Assembly (NCBI RefSeq): GCF_000430765.1
Contig: NZ_KE387245.1
Location: forward strand, 1-64,000
Length of the DNA: 64,000 bases
Direction: 5' to 3'
DNA from: Peribacillus kribbensis DSM 17871
GTDB taxonomy: Bacteria > Bacillota > Bacilli > Bacillales > DSM-1321
The notes below the pieces were generated by a model. It made no database searches, was not told where the DNA came from, and saw only the letters and a list, made by a program, of their open reading frames with translations. The stretch's first letter is position 1; each line of letters opens with the position of its first letter. The position numbers and the translations under genes were made by a program. This document shows, piece after piece, positions 34,760 through 43,488 of this stretch.

Positions 34760-34995
34760 TCATGCCTTCAAAGTCATATTCCTTATTTGGAGGGAGAGCT
34801 CCTCGAACTGGGAGATCACCAAGTCCGGCCTGTCAAGATGGATGGAGTGTCCGGCATTTTGGGCAAATACAAGCCTGCTTGAGGAGGTTAATTTGCTTTG
34901 CTCTTTAATCATTATCCATATTTTCTCATTTTTCATCTGAGAAGGGAAGAAAAAAAGATGCTGGCCATTGTGCCTTTCCCTGATTAAATCCAGTC
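34760..34995 (-). pseudogene. C-terminal remnant of an alpha/beta hydrolase
   Basis: An open stretch with no start reads ...SRLVFAQNAGHSIHLDRPDLVISQFEEL and stops at 34760-34762. AGHSIHLDRPDLV contains the catalytic His region of alpha/beta hydrolases. An in-frame stop lies upstream near 34995 and no nucleophile elbow is found, so only the last fifth of the gene remains. Confidence 0.65.
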
Positions 34996-35054
34996 AATGC
35001 AGCGAGGGCTATGGGTTGTCAGCATCCTTTTTCATACAATATGTATCAATATTC

Positions 35055-35381
35055 TTATCTGGTTCGTTTTAAAATGGTATGTATATCAACAGTTGCTGCA
35101 TGTTTGGCTTGAGTAAAGGTATAAACCTGATTTTTTGCCCAGTGATCATAAACTCTCGCCAGGTCGTTGCGATCATAAACTTTATTGGAAAACGTAGTAA
35201 AAAAGTATACCAATAAAACATTTACGACTGCCAAAGGCAGTTGTTTTCTCTGTGATAAAGATCGCATAGCCAATCTATCCAGACCTCTTATGTTCCCTCC
35301 TGTTAAATTCAGCATTAAATCTTCTGGATCTGCCTTTTCACAGTATTTGGAAAAATCCGGATCATTCAAATCATTCGTCAT
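35055..35381 (-). CDS. DnaB/DnaD C-terminal-domain-like small protein
   Basis: The 108-residue protein contains LPLAVVNVLLVYFFTTFSNKVYDRNDLARVYDHWAKNQVYTFTQAKHAA. This resembles the C-terminal DnaD-like domain of the Bacillus replication proteins DnaB and DnaD (LP..v.N.Ll.Y......l...y...ia..W....v.t...A). It lacks the N-terminal winged helix. AGGAG precedes the ATG, so it could be an intact small gene rather than a fragment. Confidence 0.6.
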   Translation of the reverse strand: MTNDLNDPDFSKYCEKADPEDLMLNLTGGNIRGLDRLAMRSLSQRKQLPLAVVNVLLVYFFTTFSNKVYDRNDLARVYDHWAKNQVYTFTQAKHAATVDIHTILKRTR

Positions 35382-35591
35382 TCGTCTTCTCCTAAACAGT
35401 TTCGTTATTATTCGGCTGCACGTTTATATATACACCATTTCCCCTTGCCTTTAAACCAGTTCAACAAAAATTTTGCTATAGGATGATACTATTTCAAAAA
35501 AGAGATCAAGCTTTTTTACAAAGAGAAGATTATAAAAAACCATCCGGGGTAAAAGATAAAAGTTAAATATATTTAGGATTCGGTGGTTTGT

Positions 35592-36407
35592 ATGGAAAAA
35601 ACTATTATCGACATACTGCAACGTAACCGTGAAAATTTATATGCTGCGTGGCAGCAGGAACTTGGAGAAGCACAGGAAAAAGAATCTCTGGTTCTTGAGA
35701 GTTCAGATAAGAAATATCCTGTCGCAAGAGAATTGTTCACCATTATCTTTGAGAGTCTAAAGAAAATGGATACAGAAGCGGAAGCAGATCTCAGGCAGAT
35801 TTATTCAAAAATCCTTCAATTCAATGAATCTATCAATCTTCTTACAAAAGGATTCCAAAGTTTTCGCAGAATCGCTCTAAAAATATTATTAGAGGAAGAA
35901 CTGACGAAAGATCAGATTCTGCAAATTTACAATCAGATAGACCGATGGTTTGATCCAGTCATCTCCCAGGTGGTCAGTCACTGTTCTGAAGAATGGGAGA
36001 GTACGTTTATGCAGCAGGAAGAAACATTAAGAGAGCTGTCAGCTCCTGTTATTCAGCTATTTGAAAATATCACGGTCATGCCCCTTATCGGAACCATCAG
36101 CGAAAGGCGTGCCATCACCATTATGGAAAATCTGCTTAATGGCATACAGCGGCAACAGGCAGCCATTGTATTCCTGGATATCCGCGGTGTTCCGGTAGTT
36201 GATACGTTTGTTGCCCAATCCATAATTCATTCTTCCAGGGCAGCCAATCTCCTTGGAGCGGAATGCATAATAGTCGGAATCAGGCCAGAAATAGCACAAA
36301 CGATTATCAATCTTGGAATTGATTTATCAGAGATCCGCACCTACAGTTCCCTGAATCAAGGATTACTATATGCAGTCCGCAGGCTTAATATTTCTGTATC
36401 TGTTTAA
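35592..36407 (+). CDS. RsbR-family stressosome co-antagonist
   Basis: From ATG 35592 (GGTGG upstream) the protein has 271 residues. The N-terminal 140 residues are helical and fit the globin-like RsbR_N domain. The C-terminal STAS domain (about 155-270) contains the core IQLFENITVMPLIGTISERRA, FLDIRGVPVVDTFVAQSI and IVGIRPEIAQTI. The conserved Thr in VVDT is the site phosphorylated by RsbT in RsbR. It would join the stressosome that controls sigma-B; no rsbS/rsbT is adjacent. Confidence 0.88.
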   Translation: MEKTIIDILQRNRENLYAAWQQELGEAQEKESLVLESSDKKYPVARELFTIIFESLKKMDTEAEADLRQIYSKILQFNESINLLTKGFQSFRRIALKILLEEELTKDQILQIYNQIDRWFDPVISQVVSHCSEEWESTFMQQEETLRELSAPVIQLFENITVMPLIGTISERRAITIMENLLNGIQRQQAAIVFLDIRGVPVVDTFVAQSIIHSSRAANLLGAECIIVGIRPEIAQTIINLGIDLSEIRTYSSLNQGLLYAVRRLNISVSV

Positions 36408-36426
36408 CCCTGCGGACTTATCATTT

Positions 36427-36846
36427 TCACTTAACAATCAGGACTGGGCATGCTGCACGTTTGGCAACTTTATGGCTCACACTTCCAAGGACAAATTCTT
36501 GAAATCTGTTCAAGCCGCGGCTCCCGATGACCACCAGGTCCACTTTATTTTTATGGGCAAAATCAACAAGGCATGGGCCTGGGCTGCCATGGAGAATGTT
36601 TATGGTTACCGGTACCCCGGCATCTGCGGCAAGCTGTTCAATCTCACTGATTCGTTCTTTTCGTGCATCTTGAATGTCTTTTGTATTCCAGTTATTAAGC
36701 ACATCCGTCCTAACCTGGTCAGGTTCAATCACATAGACGATTTCAATAGCAGAGCCGGCACTTCCATTTGCAAGGTGGATGGCATGCTCTGCTGCCCTTT
36801 TGGAATTTTTTGAGCCGTCGGCAGCAAGGAGAATCCTTTGATACAT
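36427..36846 (-). CDS. Universal stress protein (UspA family)
   Basis: The 139-residue protein has a typical Usp start (QRILLAADGSKNSKRAAEHAI) and the ATP-binding motif VIGSRGLNRFQEFVLGSVSHKVAKRAACPVLIV (G-2x-G-9x-G-S). GGGAGG precedes the ATG. It converges with the RsbR gene. Confidence 0.93.
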   Translation of the reverse strand: MYQRILLAADGSKNSKRAAEHAIHLANGSAGSAIEIVYVIEPDQVRTDVLNNWNTKDIQDARKERISEIEQLAADAGVPVTINILHGSPGPCLVDFAHKNKVDLVVIGSRGLNRFQEFVLGSVSHKVAKRAACPVLIVK

Positions 36847-37071
36847 GATATAACCCTCCCTATATTTACGTTTGTCTTGATACTTTTATCATAATCCTGT
36901 TGAAAGCGCTCTACAATACATAAATCTTGATTTTGGTCCGCAATCTCTAATTTATCAAGTTTGTAATCGAATTGTTAAAGAGCTGACATTCTAGATAAAA
37001 ACACTCGTGCTATCATATTGAGGTTGAGGGTTTTAGATTGAATGCTGCTTGCCAAGGGAGTTAAGTCCAAG

Positions 37072-37377
37072 ATGTCGAATGAAAAAGAGCTTATCCAGGA
37101 AATAGAATTATTGAAAACTGCTTTACAGATTGAGCGGACAAAAGTTTATTCGTTGAAAAAGATGCTGAAAGCTGAATATGAACTTAAGGATTCGAAGAAA
37201 CTTAATCTTCACGATCTTCTTGGGTTAAAGAGCCATGAAGATATTTCTTCACTTAAAAGGGAATTTAAGAAGCTATTAAAAGCCCTTCATCCTGATAAAG
37301 GCGGGGATGAACGTTTATTTAAGGTATTTAGTGACCACTATAGCACCCTTAAATACAGAGATAAGGACTTTAGTTAG
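37072..37377 (+). CDS. Small J-domain protein
   Basis: From ATG 37072 the protein has 101 residues. A coiled-coil N-terminus (ELIQEIELLKTALQIERTKVYSLKKML) leads to a J-domain with the HPD motif (LLKALHPDKGGDERLFKVF). The helix I region is short. It would stimulate an Hsp70 ATPase; the client is unknown. An upstream ATG at 37042 is in frame but has no ribosome site. Confidence 0.75.
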   Translation: MSNEKELIQEIELLKTALQIERTKVYSLKKMLKAEYELKDSKKLNLHDLLGLKSHEDISSLKREFKKLLKALHPDKGGDERLFKVFSDHYSTLKYRDKDFS

Positions 37378-37415
37378 CGGAATTCATCATTCCCCCCTCC
37401 TGACTATGAACACAG

Positions 37416-37451
37416 AAAAACCTTCCGATCCCTTAAGGGACGAAAGGTTTT
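37416..37451. terminator. Bidirectional terminator
   Basis: AAAAACCTTCCGATCCCTT pairs imperfectly with AAGGGACGAAAGGTTTTC between converging genes. Confidence 0.7.
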
Positions 37452-37531
37452 CTTCCACTGTTCCACACAAATTACCGATAAGACTCTAAGATTCACTGAT
37501 TACAGCAAGCAGATTTATCCAGTTCCTGCAT

Positions 37532-39943
37532 TCAAATGATTTCGCCTGAGAAGCTCTCTATTCTCCTCAGGAACCTCCCCATTAGCATCCAATTATATTC
37601 TGACTCGGGCGGTGTCCATATGCTGTGTTTCAAATTGGTCGACAGGGATCGGAGGAGAAAAATAATATCCCTGGACCTCATCACAACCGAAACCTTCAGG
37701 AGCTCAATCTGATCACTCGTCTCTACTCCTTCTGCAATAACCTTTAAATTCAGGCTTTTTGCCAAGAAGATAATCGCTGAAACAACTTCCTTCCGGTTAT
37801 GTAGATTGTTCACAAAAGTCCGGTCAATCTTCAGAATATCTACATGAAGCTTATCTAAATACCGCAGTGAACTGTACCCTGTGCCAAAATCATCGATGCT
37901 GACAGACAGCCCATATTCCCTTAACTTTTGCAATGTGGCATTGACTTCTTCCTCATTTTCCATAACAATCCGCTCTGTTATTTCTAATTCCAGCATGCTG
38001 CCGTTGAGCCCGAATTTTGATATGTTCTCAAGGATAAAATCAGCAAACCCTTCCTGTAAGATGGTTATGAGCGAAATATTAATGGAAACTCTTTGGATTT
38101 CCCGTTTCTCCTTTTTCCATTCATTAAGCTTAATACAAACCTCTGAGACTACGAAGCGCTCAAGCCTTACGATCAATCCGCTTTCCTCAGCAATAGGAAT
38201 AAAAACATCAGGAGGAATAAAGCCCTTTTCTTTATGCTTCCACCTGAGGAGTACTTCTGAACCTACAAGTGAATTCGAAATAATATTATATTTCGGCTGG
38301 AAATACAGCATCAATTTATTTTCTTCGATAGCTTTTATTAAGTCATTCTCAATTTTCAGCTTGTCGATTTCAATATCAGCCATTTTTTTATTGTAAACAG
38401 AATATCCATTTGCCCCATTTTCCTTGGACTGGTACATGGCAATGTCTGCGTATTTATATAAGTCATCCATATTCCTGGTATCATCCGGGAAAGAAGCAAT
38501 CCCCATGCTTGCTGTCATGATTACCTCATAGCCGTTGATCATCATGGGCTTGCGGAATTCCTCGATAATTTTCTCGGCAAGGGTGAAAGAGAAATTAGAG
38601 GTAATGATTAAAAACTCATCCCCGCCAAGCCTTGCGACCGTCCCATCTTGCTGCACAACAGCGGTAAGTCTTTTTCCGATCTCAATCAAAAGTTTATCCC
38701 CGAAGGAATGTCCAAAAGTATCATTGATTCTTTTAAAGCGGTCAAAATCCATCAGCATTATACGGAATGGATGATTTTCTTCTGCTGTCCTGCTCATTAC
38801 TTTCTTCATCATCCTGCGATTAGGCAGTGTGGTCAATTCATCATGATAGGCCATGAATTCAACCTGCTTTTCGGCCTTCCTTTTATCGGTGATATCCTCT
38901 GCGATTCCGAAAGCCCCAACGACCTTCTGATCAATGACAGTGCGGACGGCTGTTATACGGATGGATTTTTTCTTCCCGTTAAAGTCTGTGATTTCCGTTT
39001 CTATATTTGTCTGATTGCCGTGCTCCAGATAATCTTTTACCTCTTTGCTCATTCCATTGGCAAAAAAGCTGCTGATATACATCCCTGGCAGCTGCTCTTT
39101 CGGAACCCCTGTTATCTTGGCTCCTTCATCATTCACATTTAAGATTATACCGTTTAAACCCACAGAAAATACTGCACTGGGATTATGATTGAATAGAGAT
39201 TTATAAGACTCGACATTCTTTAGAAGAAGCTTATCGCCAAACAAATCAGGAACAAGATTCAGCACGACATTCGCCAGCATGACAAAGGCAAAGGGAATTA
39301 ATTCTTCTGAAAAGGAAGGATGAATGGGATCAAGATTGATCATGGATACAATGACAATATAAGGAATACCTGAAAGGGCCGCTCCCGCTGTTATACATCC
39401 GATATATTTCCACTTTTGGATGAATGGGTAATGCTCCTCATTCGTAAATTGATTCAAAAAACGAAAAATGGAAAAAGAAGTACCAAGTACAAGAATGACG
39501 GTAATCATAGAAAAAACGGGCTTCCATTCCAATGAATGCTTAAACAGTACAAGAAACCCCAGAGTATCCGCCCCAAGAATACTTACAGCCACAGCGATGC
39601 TGCCAAGGATAAAATACTTCTCATTGATGACCTTGAATTGGGCCATTTTGAGAGCAATGACGCAGCCCGTAAAGCTAAATAGAAAATTAAACAAAGAATA
39701 AAGTTTATAATTATTCGTTGAGAAGGAGATATCAAACGAATAGGATACAAAAAAGTGTGTCAGCCAAAAGGTCACCGCAAGGTAAAAGGCGCCTTTTAAC
39801 AAGAATCCTGACCCAACAGCCTGCAGTTTGACTCTACGGCTGATTTCAATTCCAATGATACAGCTGATGATGGATAAAACGATCGTCATTAATACATATC
39901 GGTAATCAAATAAATTAAAATTACTAAAAAAAGAAGAATTCAT
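37532..39943 (-). CDS. Membrane PAS-GGDEF-EAL protein, frameshifted near the 3' end
   Basis: As read the protein has 803 residues. About seven membrane segments (1-230) are followed by a PAS domain (about 245-360), GGDEF (RLGGDEF) and EAL (the signature reads SEVLLRW; catalytic LEITER, DDFGTGYSSL, KIDRTFV and EGVET are present). It would make or degrade cyclic di-GMP. The last 58 or so residues are out of register: after DQIELLK the other frame continues as GCDEVQGYYFSPPIPVDQFE and stops at 37593-37595. A one-base loss near 37689-37697 explains this. It is either a true mutation or a sequencing error. Confidence 0.88.
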   Translation of the reverse strand: MNSSFFSNFNLFDYRYVLMTIVLSIISCIIGIEISRRVKLQAVGSGFLLKGAFYLAVTFWLTHFFVSYSFDISFSTNNYKLYSLFNFLFSFTGCVIALKMAQFKVINEKYFILGSIAVAVSILGADTLGFLVLFKHSLEWKPVFSMITVILVLGTSFSIFRFLNQFTNEEHYPFIQKWKYIGCITAGAALSGIPYIVIVSMINLDPIHPSFSEELIPFAFVMLANVVLNLVPDLFGDKLLLKNVESYKSLFNHNPSAVFSVGLNGIILNVNDEGAKITGVPKEQLPGMYISSFFANGMSKEVKDYLEHGNQTNIETEITDFNGKKKSIRITAVRTVIDQKVVGAFGIAEDITDKRKAEKQVEFMAYHDELTTLPNRRMMKKVMSRTAEENHPFRIMLMDFDRFKRINDTFGHSFGDKLLIEIGKRLTAVVQQDGTVARLGGDEFLIITSNFSFTLAEKIIEEFRKPMMINGYEVIMTASMGIASFPDDTRNMDDLYKYADIAMYQSKENGANGYSVYNKKMADIEIDKLKIENDLIKAIEENKLMLYFQPKYNIISNSLVGSEVLLRWKHKEKGFIPPDVFIPIAEESGLIVRLERFVVSEVCIKLNEWKKEKREIQRVSINISLITILQEGFADFILENISKFGLNGSMLELEITERIVMENEEEVNATLQKLREYGLSVSIDDFGTGYSSLRYLDKLHVDILKIDRTFVNNLHNRKEVVSAIIFLAKSLNLKVIAEGVETSDQIELLKVSVVMRSRDIIFLLRSLSTNLKHSIWTPPESEYNWMLMGRFLRRIESFSGEII

Positions 39944-40428
39944 TCTTCCTCCTACTCTCTATTTCATTTACGTCCTTCATAAGCATAAAAATAGTTCTAT
40001 ATACTTATCGGTGTTTTTTTTCATTTCTTTAATTCGCGGGTAGAACATAGAAATCAGAAGAATGATGGGTCTTTATTCCTAAAAAGACTATATCAAGGAA
40101 AAACATGGTAAAGGAAGAAAAAATATTTAACTGGCATACTATTATATCAGGATTTGAGATAGGGATGAAGAGACGGGATGGGGCCGTAACAATGCGGATT
40201 TTTTCCTGTTCTATTGCTCCAGCAGAATAATAGAATTCGTTAATATAAACTATTGATCATATGAAATACAAGAGGCCATTCTAGGTATGAAGCCGGGACT
40301 TTCAGAAAAAAAATGAAACATTAAAAGGAGTCTGCCATTATCATAATTTGGCGGCAGACTCCCCTTAACCTTCCCTGGATTTATTCAATTGTTTGATTCG
40401 AATGACCTCTTTCTCTATTAAAATAGAA
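39944..40428. other. Intergenic region
   Basis: The gap holds the upstream region of the GGDEF/EAL gene and one hairpin at 40325-40364. A 41-residue frame on the plus strand (40105-40230) with an AAGGA site is possible but unsupported by any family. Confidence 0.5.
40325..40364. terminator. Hairpin, probable terminator
   Basis: GGAGTCTGCC pairs with GGCAGACTCC around a 16-base loop. A/T tracts flank it on one side. Confidence 0.55.
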
Positions 40429-40569
40429 TTATATGGTATTCATATCACGGTCGGGCTCATTTAAATAATCTGGTTCCACCTGATCAAACATATGTGATAG
40501 GTAAGTATTCAGTTCAAAACGCTCCTCTTTGATGTAATCGGATAGACGCATACGGTTTTTTTCTGTCAT
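40429..40569 (-). CDS. Small acidic hypothetical protein (46 aa)
   Basis: AGGAGG lies 8 bases before the ATG. The protein begins MTEKNRMRLSDYIKEERFEL and ends with an acidic part (DQVEPDYLNEPDRDMNTI). No family is recognised. The ribosome site and lack of overlap with other genes support it. Confidence 0.6.
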   Translation of the reverse strand: MTEKNRMRLSDYIKEERFELNTYLSHMFDQVEPDYLNEPDRDMNTI

Positions 40570-40708
40570 ATTCAATTCCTCCTTTATGATTTTCTTGTAC
40601 TCTTATTATTCCCCCCCTTCATAAAAATAATCCTCTATTAGACTATTAATCAGTCCAATTATTGGGAATTCATACATCGCTGTGAGAACTTTTTACATAT
40701 CCCTTTTA

Positions 40709-40743
40709 AAACAAGGTCTGGAACTGCTGTTCCAGACCTTGTT
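40709..40743 (-). terminator. Terminator of the murG-like gene
   Basis: AACAAGGTCTGGAAC pairs with GTTCCAGACCTTGTT, a 15-bp stem, with T and A tracts. Confidence 0.85.
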
Positions 40744-40760
40744 ATTGAATCAATATGGTT

Positions 40761-41843
40761 TTATCGCTGTAAACGGACGTTTTCGATCTCCTCAAGAAGG
40801 ATATCAAGGGCATGCCCCTCTTTAGAATGTTCCATCGCAGATGAGAACGTTTCTTTTTCATGAAGAAGTTTTTCGAGTCCTTCTGCAAGTGCATCCTTTG
40901 TAAGATCTTCTTCCTCAAGTGTGATAGAGAATCCTTTCTCTTCAAACGATTGAGCATTTAAGATTTGGTCACCCCGGCTCTGTGATTTGCTTAGAGGGAT
41001 GATAAGCATAGGAATCTTTAAAGCCAGAAATTCAAAAATCGCATTAGATCCTCCCCTAGTCAGAATAAGGTCGGTAGCTGCGAGAACGTCGGGAAGCTCA
41101 TCATGGAGATATTCATATTGTTGATATCCCTTTACCCCATTGAGATTTGGATCCAGATTTCCCTTCCCGCATAAATGAATGATCTGATATTGAGGCAATA
41201 ACTCATCAAGTGACTGCCGTATCACTTCATTGATTTTTCTTGCCCCAAGGCTTCCGCCCATTACAGTTAACACTGGAAGGGTGTTGCTGAATCCTGCAAA
41301 GTCCCTCCCTTTGCGGCTGGAACCGGAGAGTACTGCCTTTCTAATGGGGGAGCCAATCGCCATGGTTTTATGTGCCGGAAAATATTTAACGGTTTCATCA
41401 AAGGATGTGAAAATTTTGGCGGCAAACTTCTGCGAAATTTTATTGGCCAGTCCCGGAGTCATGTCGCTCTCATGGATATAGACGGGAATACGCAGAGTCT
41501 TGGCGGCGATGATAACAGGTACAGAGACAAATCCTCCTTTTGAAAAGATCAAATCGGGTTTAATTTTCTTAAGAACTCTTCTTGCCTCAAAACAGCCTCT
41601 GCAGACCCTGAAAAAATCGATGAAATTTTCTGCATCTATATATCTTCGTAATTTCCCGCTTGAAATCGCATGGTATGGTATATTGATTTTTTGGACCAGG
41701 TCCTTCTCGATCCCTTTTTTTGACCCGATATATTGGATATCCCATGTTTCTTCTGACAGCTCATGAATGATCGCCAAATTGGGCGTTACGTGTCCAGCAG
41801 AGCCTCCGCCCGTGAACACAATCTTTGATTTTGTAGCAGCCAT
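40761..41843 (-). CDS. murG: UDP-N-acetylglucosamine transferase, MurG family (probable second copy)
   Basis: MurG adds N-acetylglucosamine to lipid I to make lipid II at the inner face of the membrane. The 360-residue protein has the N-terminal glycine loop TGGGSAGHVTPNLA, the loop FSKGGFVSVPVIIAA, HESDMTPGLANK and the UDP-GlcNAc motif LILTRGGSNAIFEFLALKIPMLIIPL. It lies alone, outside the division and cell-wall cluster, and has the form of the shorter second MurG of the B. cereus group. Whether it is the only copy cannot be seen here. Confidence 0.92.
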   Translation of the reverse strand: MAATKSKIVFTGGGSAGHVTPNLAIIHELSEETWDIQYIGSKKGIEKDLVQKINIPYHAISSGKLRRYIDAENFIDFFRVCRGCFEARRVLKKIKPDLIFSKGGFVSVPVIIAAKTLRIPVYIHESDMTPGLANKISQKFAAKIFTSFDETVKYFPAHKTMAIGSPIRKAVLSGSSRKGRDFAGFSNTLPVLTVMGGSLGARKINEVIRQSLDELLPQYQIIHLCGKGNLDPNLNGVKGYQQYEYLHDELPDVLAATDLILTRGGSNAIFEFLALKIPMLIIPLSKSQSRGDQILNAQSFEEKGFSITLEEEDLTKDALAEGLEKLLHEKETFSSAMEHSKEGHALDILLEEIENVRLQR

Positions 41844-41945
41844 ATTGCCTCCTGTTGTTTTTATCCGTATTAGGATTCCTCTTTGTCATTTTATATGAAA
41901 CAGACTTAAGAAACAGCCCTTTTATTTATCGAAATATAAAAAAAC

Positions 41946-41981
41946 CGTTGATGATTCCTTTTATTAAAGGATGAATCAACG
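41946..41981 (-). terminator. Terminator of the permease gene
   Basis: CGTTGATGATTCCTT pairs with AAGGATGAATCAACG with a small bulge; on the minus strand it is followed by GTTTTTTTAT. Confidence 0.75.
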
Positions 41982-41996
41982 ATTTTAATAAAGATG

Positions 41997-42917
41997 CTAT
42001 TTTGCCACACGTATCCGCGGGTCAATCAGCCCATACATAATATCCACTATGAAAATGATAAAAATAAACAGGACACTGAAAAAGAGGGTAGTTCCCATAA
42101 TAACCGTATAATCATTCATATTTATAGACCGTACAAACTGTTCGCCGAGCCCCGGAATGGCAAATATGTTCTCGATGACAAGAGAGCCAGTCATAATGCC
42201 GACAGCAAGTGGTCCGAGAATGGTGATAACAGGAATTAGAGCATTTCGTACTCCATGCTTGAAAATGACACCCCATTGGCTGGTTCCTTTAGCTCGTGCC
42301 AGGAGAATATAATCTGAACTCAGAACCTCCAGCAGTTCGGTTCTCAAAAACCTGGAAACCTGTGCTGTGACTGATCCCGTTAAAGCAAGTGTAGGCAGGA
42401 TCGTATAACTGAAGCCTTCCCAAAGGGCTACCGGAAATAAATCAAGCTTCACACCAAGGATATACTGCAGAAAGCCTGCCAAAACAAATGCAGGGATTGA
42501 AATTCCAAGAACCGCGATGGCATTGGACAAATAATCAAAAATAGTATTATGCTTGACAGCCGCTAAGATCCCAAGAATCATTCCAAGAAATGTTCCCAGT
42601 ACCATAGCCTGGAAGCCCAGAAGAGCAGAAGCTCCTATTCTGTCGCCAATCAGCTGGGTGACAGGACGGTTATCATACTGGAAGGAAACGCCGAGATCCC
42701 CTTTCACTAAATTACCTAAATAATGAATATACTGGACTGGCAAAGGATCATTCAGCCCGTACTTTTCATTGATGATGGTCACCTGCTCGGCCGTTAATCT
42801 TTCCTGGTTTTTTAAAGGTGAGCCTGGCAGAAGCTTCATCATGAAAAAAGTGATCGTTGCGATGATAAATAAAGTGATGAGCATATAAGAAATCCGTGTT
42901 AAGGTATACCTGAGCAT
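41997..42917 (-). CDS. Oligopeptide/dipeptide ABC transporter permease (OppB/DppB type), orphan
   Basis: The 306-residue protein has six membrane segments and the OppB pattern: MLRYTLTRISYMLITLFIIATITFFMM, QYDNRPVTQLIGDRI, the permease loop ILLARAKGTSQWGVIFKHGVRNALIPVITILG and VIENIFAIPGLGEQFV. The usual OppC, ATPases and binding protein are missing on both sides. A terminator follows directly, so it is a single-gene unit. Confidence 0.93.
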   Translation of the reverse strand: MLRYTLTRISYMLITLFIIATITFFMMKLLPGSPLKNQERLTAEQVTIINEKYGLNDPLPVQYIHYLGNLVKGDLGVSFQYDNRPVTQLIGDRIGASALLGFQAMVLGTFLGMILGILAAVKHNTIFDYLSNAIAVLGISIPAFVLAGFLQYILGVKLDLFPVALWEGFSYTILPTLALTGSVTAQVSRFLRTELLEVLSSDYILLARAKGTSQWGVIFKHGVRNALIPVITILGPLAVGIMTGSLVIENIFAIPGLGEQFVRSINMNDYTVIMGTTLFFSVLFIFIIFIVDIMYGLIDPRIRVAK

Positions 42918-43123
42918 CTTATCCCCCTTAATTCTCTATTTTTCCCAATAATATCACATGAAGTTAAATTATGTAAATATTTAAAATATACACTCGAAAA
43001 AGGCAGTTTATCTCAACTGCCCTTCCAGGGAAACGTTTAAATGAAGGTATCGGTGCAGTTATTTTTCTTAATCAGATACAGGGGAAGAGAGGAATCTGAA
43101 ATAGGTCCGGTTTTCTTTTTCCT

Positions 43124-43246
43124 TTATCCGTTAACCGCCACACCCGCTATTTCGAACTCATCAAAAGAGGTTAAAATAATCTTCATCCCTTCCCTGATAA
43201 ATGAATTATCATCGGCAATCAATATGGTAATTTTCTTATTATTTCA
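43124..43246 (-). pseudogene. N-terminal remnant of a response regulator
   Basis: A minus-strand frame reads KKITILIADDNSFIREGMKI then ILTSFDEFEIAGVAVNG before a stop at 43124-43126. This is the start of a NarL/LuxR-type receiver domain (IADD, FIREGMK.IL). The phospho-acceptor part and the output domain are missing. The ATG at 43244-43246 is out of frame with it, so the fragment is dead. Confidence 0.7.
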
Positions 43247-43427
43247 TCTTGCATGTACAGCTCTCCTTTACTAAGGAAGTCCTGCTAAATGAATTCGATT
43301 TTTCATTGGAAAATTCCTTTTAGGATCTTTGGAATTATAGTATGCTGCGTCTTTTGTTTTTTTCAGCATGATAAAGTACTTTACCGCAGTAAACGAAAAA
43401 TGAAGATACAGCTCTAAAAAGCACAAA

Positions 43428-43454
43428 AGAGGCCCGGAACACTCCCGAGCCTCT
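43428..43454 (-). terminator. Terminator of the ribA-ribD operon
   Basis: On the minus strand AGAGGCTCGG pairs with CCGGGCCTCT, followed by TTTTGTGCTTTTT. Confidence 0.75.
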
Positions 43455-43488
43455 GCTGCCGACCTTCCGAGCCAGCTAGTATATAAAC

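Noticed and set aside
34716-34910. 62-codon plus-strand frame near 34720
   Set aside because: It is the opposite strand of the hydrolase remnant and the ssu promoter.
40105-40230. 41-codon plus-strand frame with AAGGA upstream
   Set aside because: No family, no conserved feature and weak context; listed only in the gap description.
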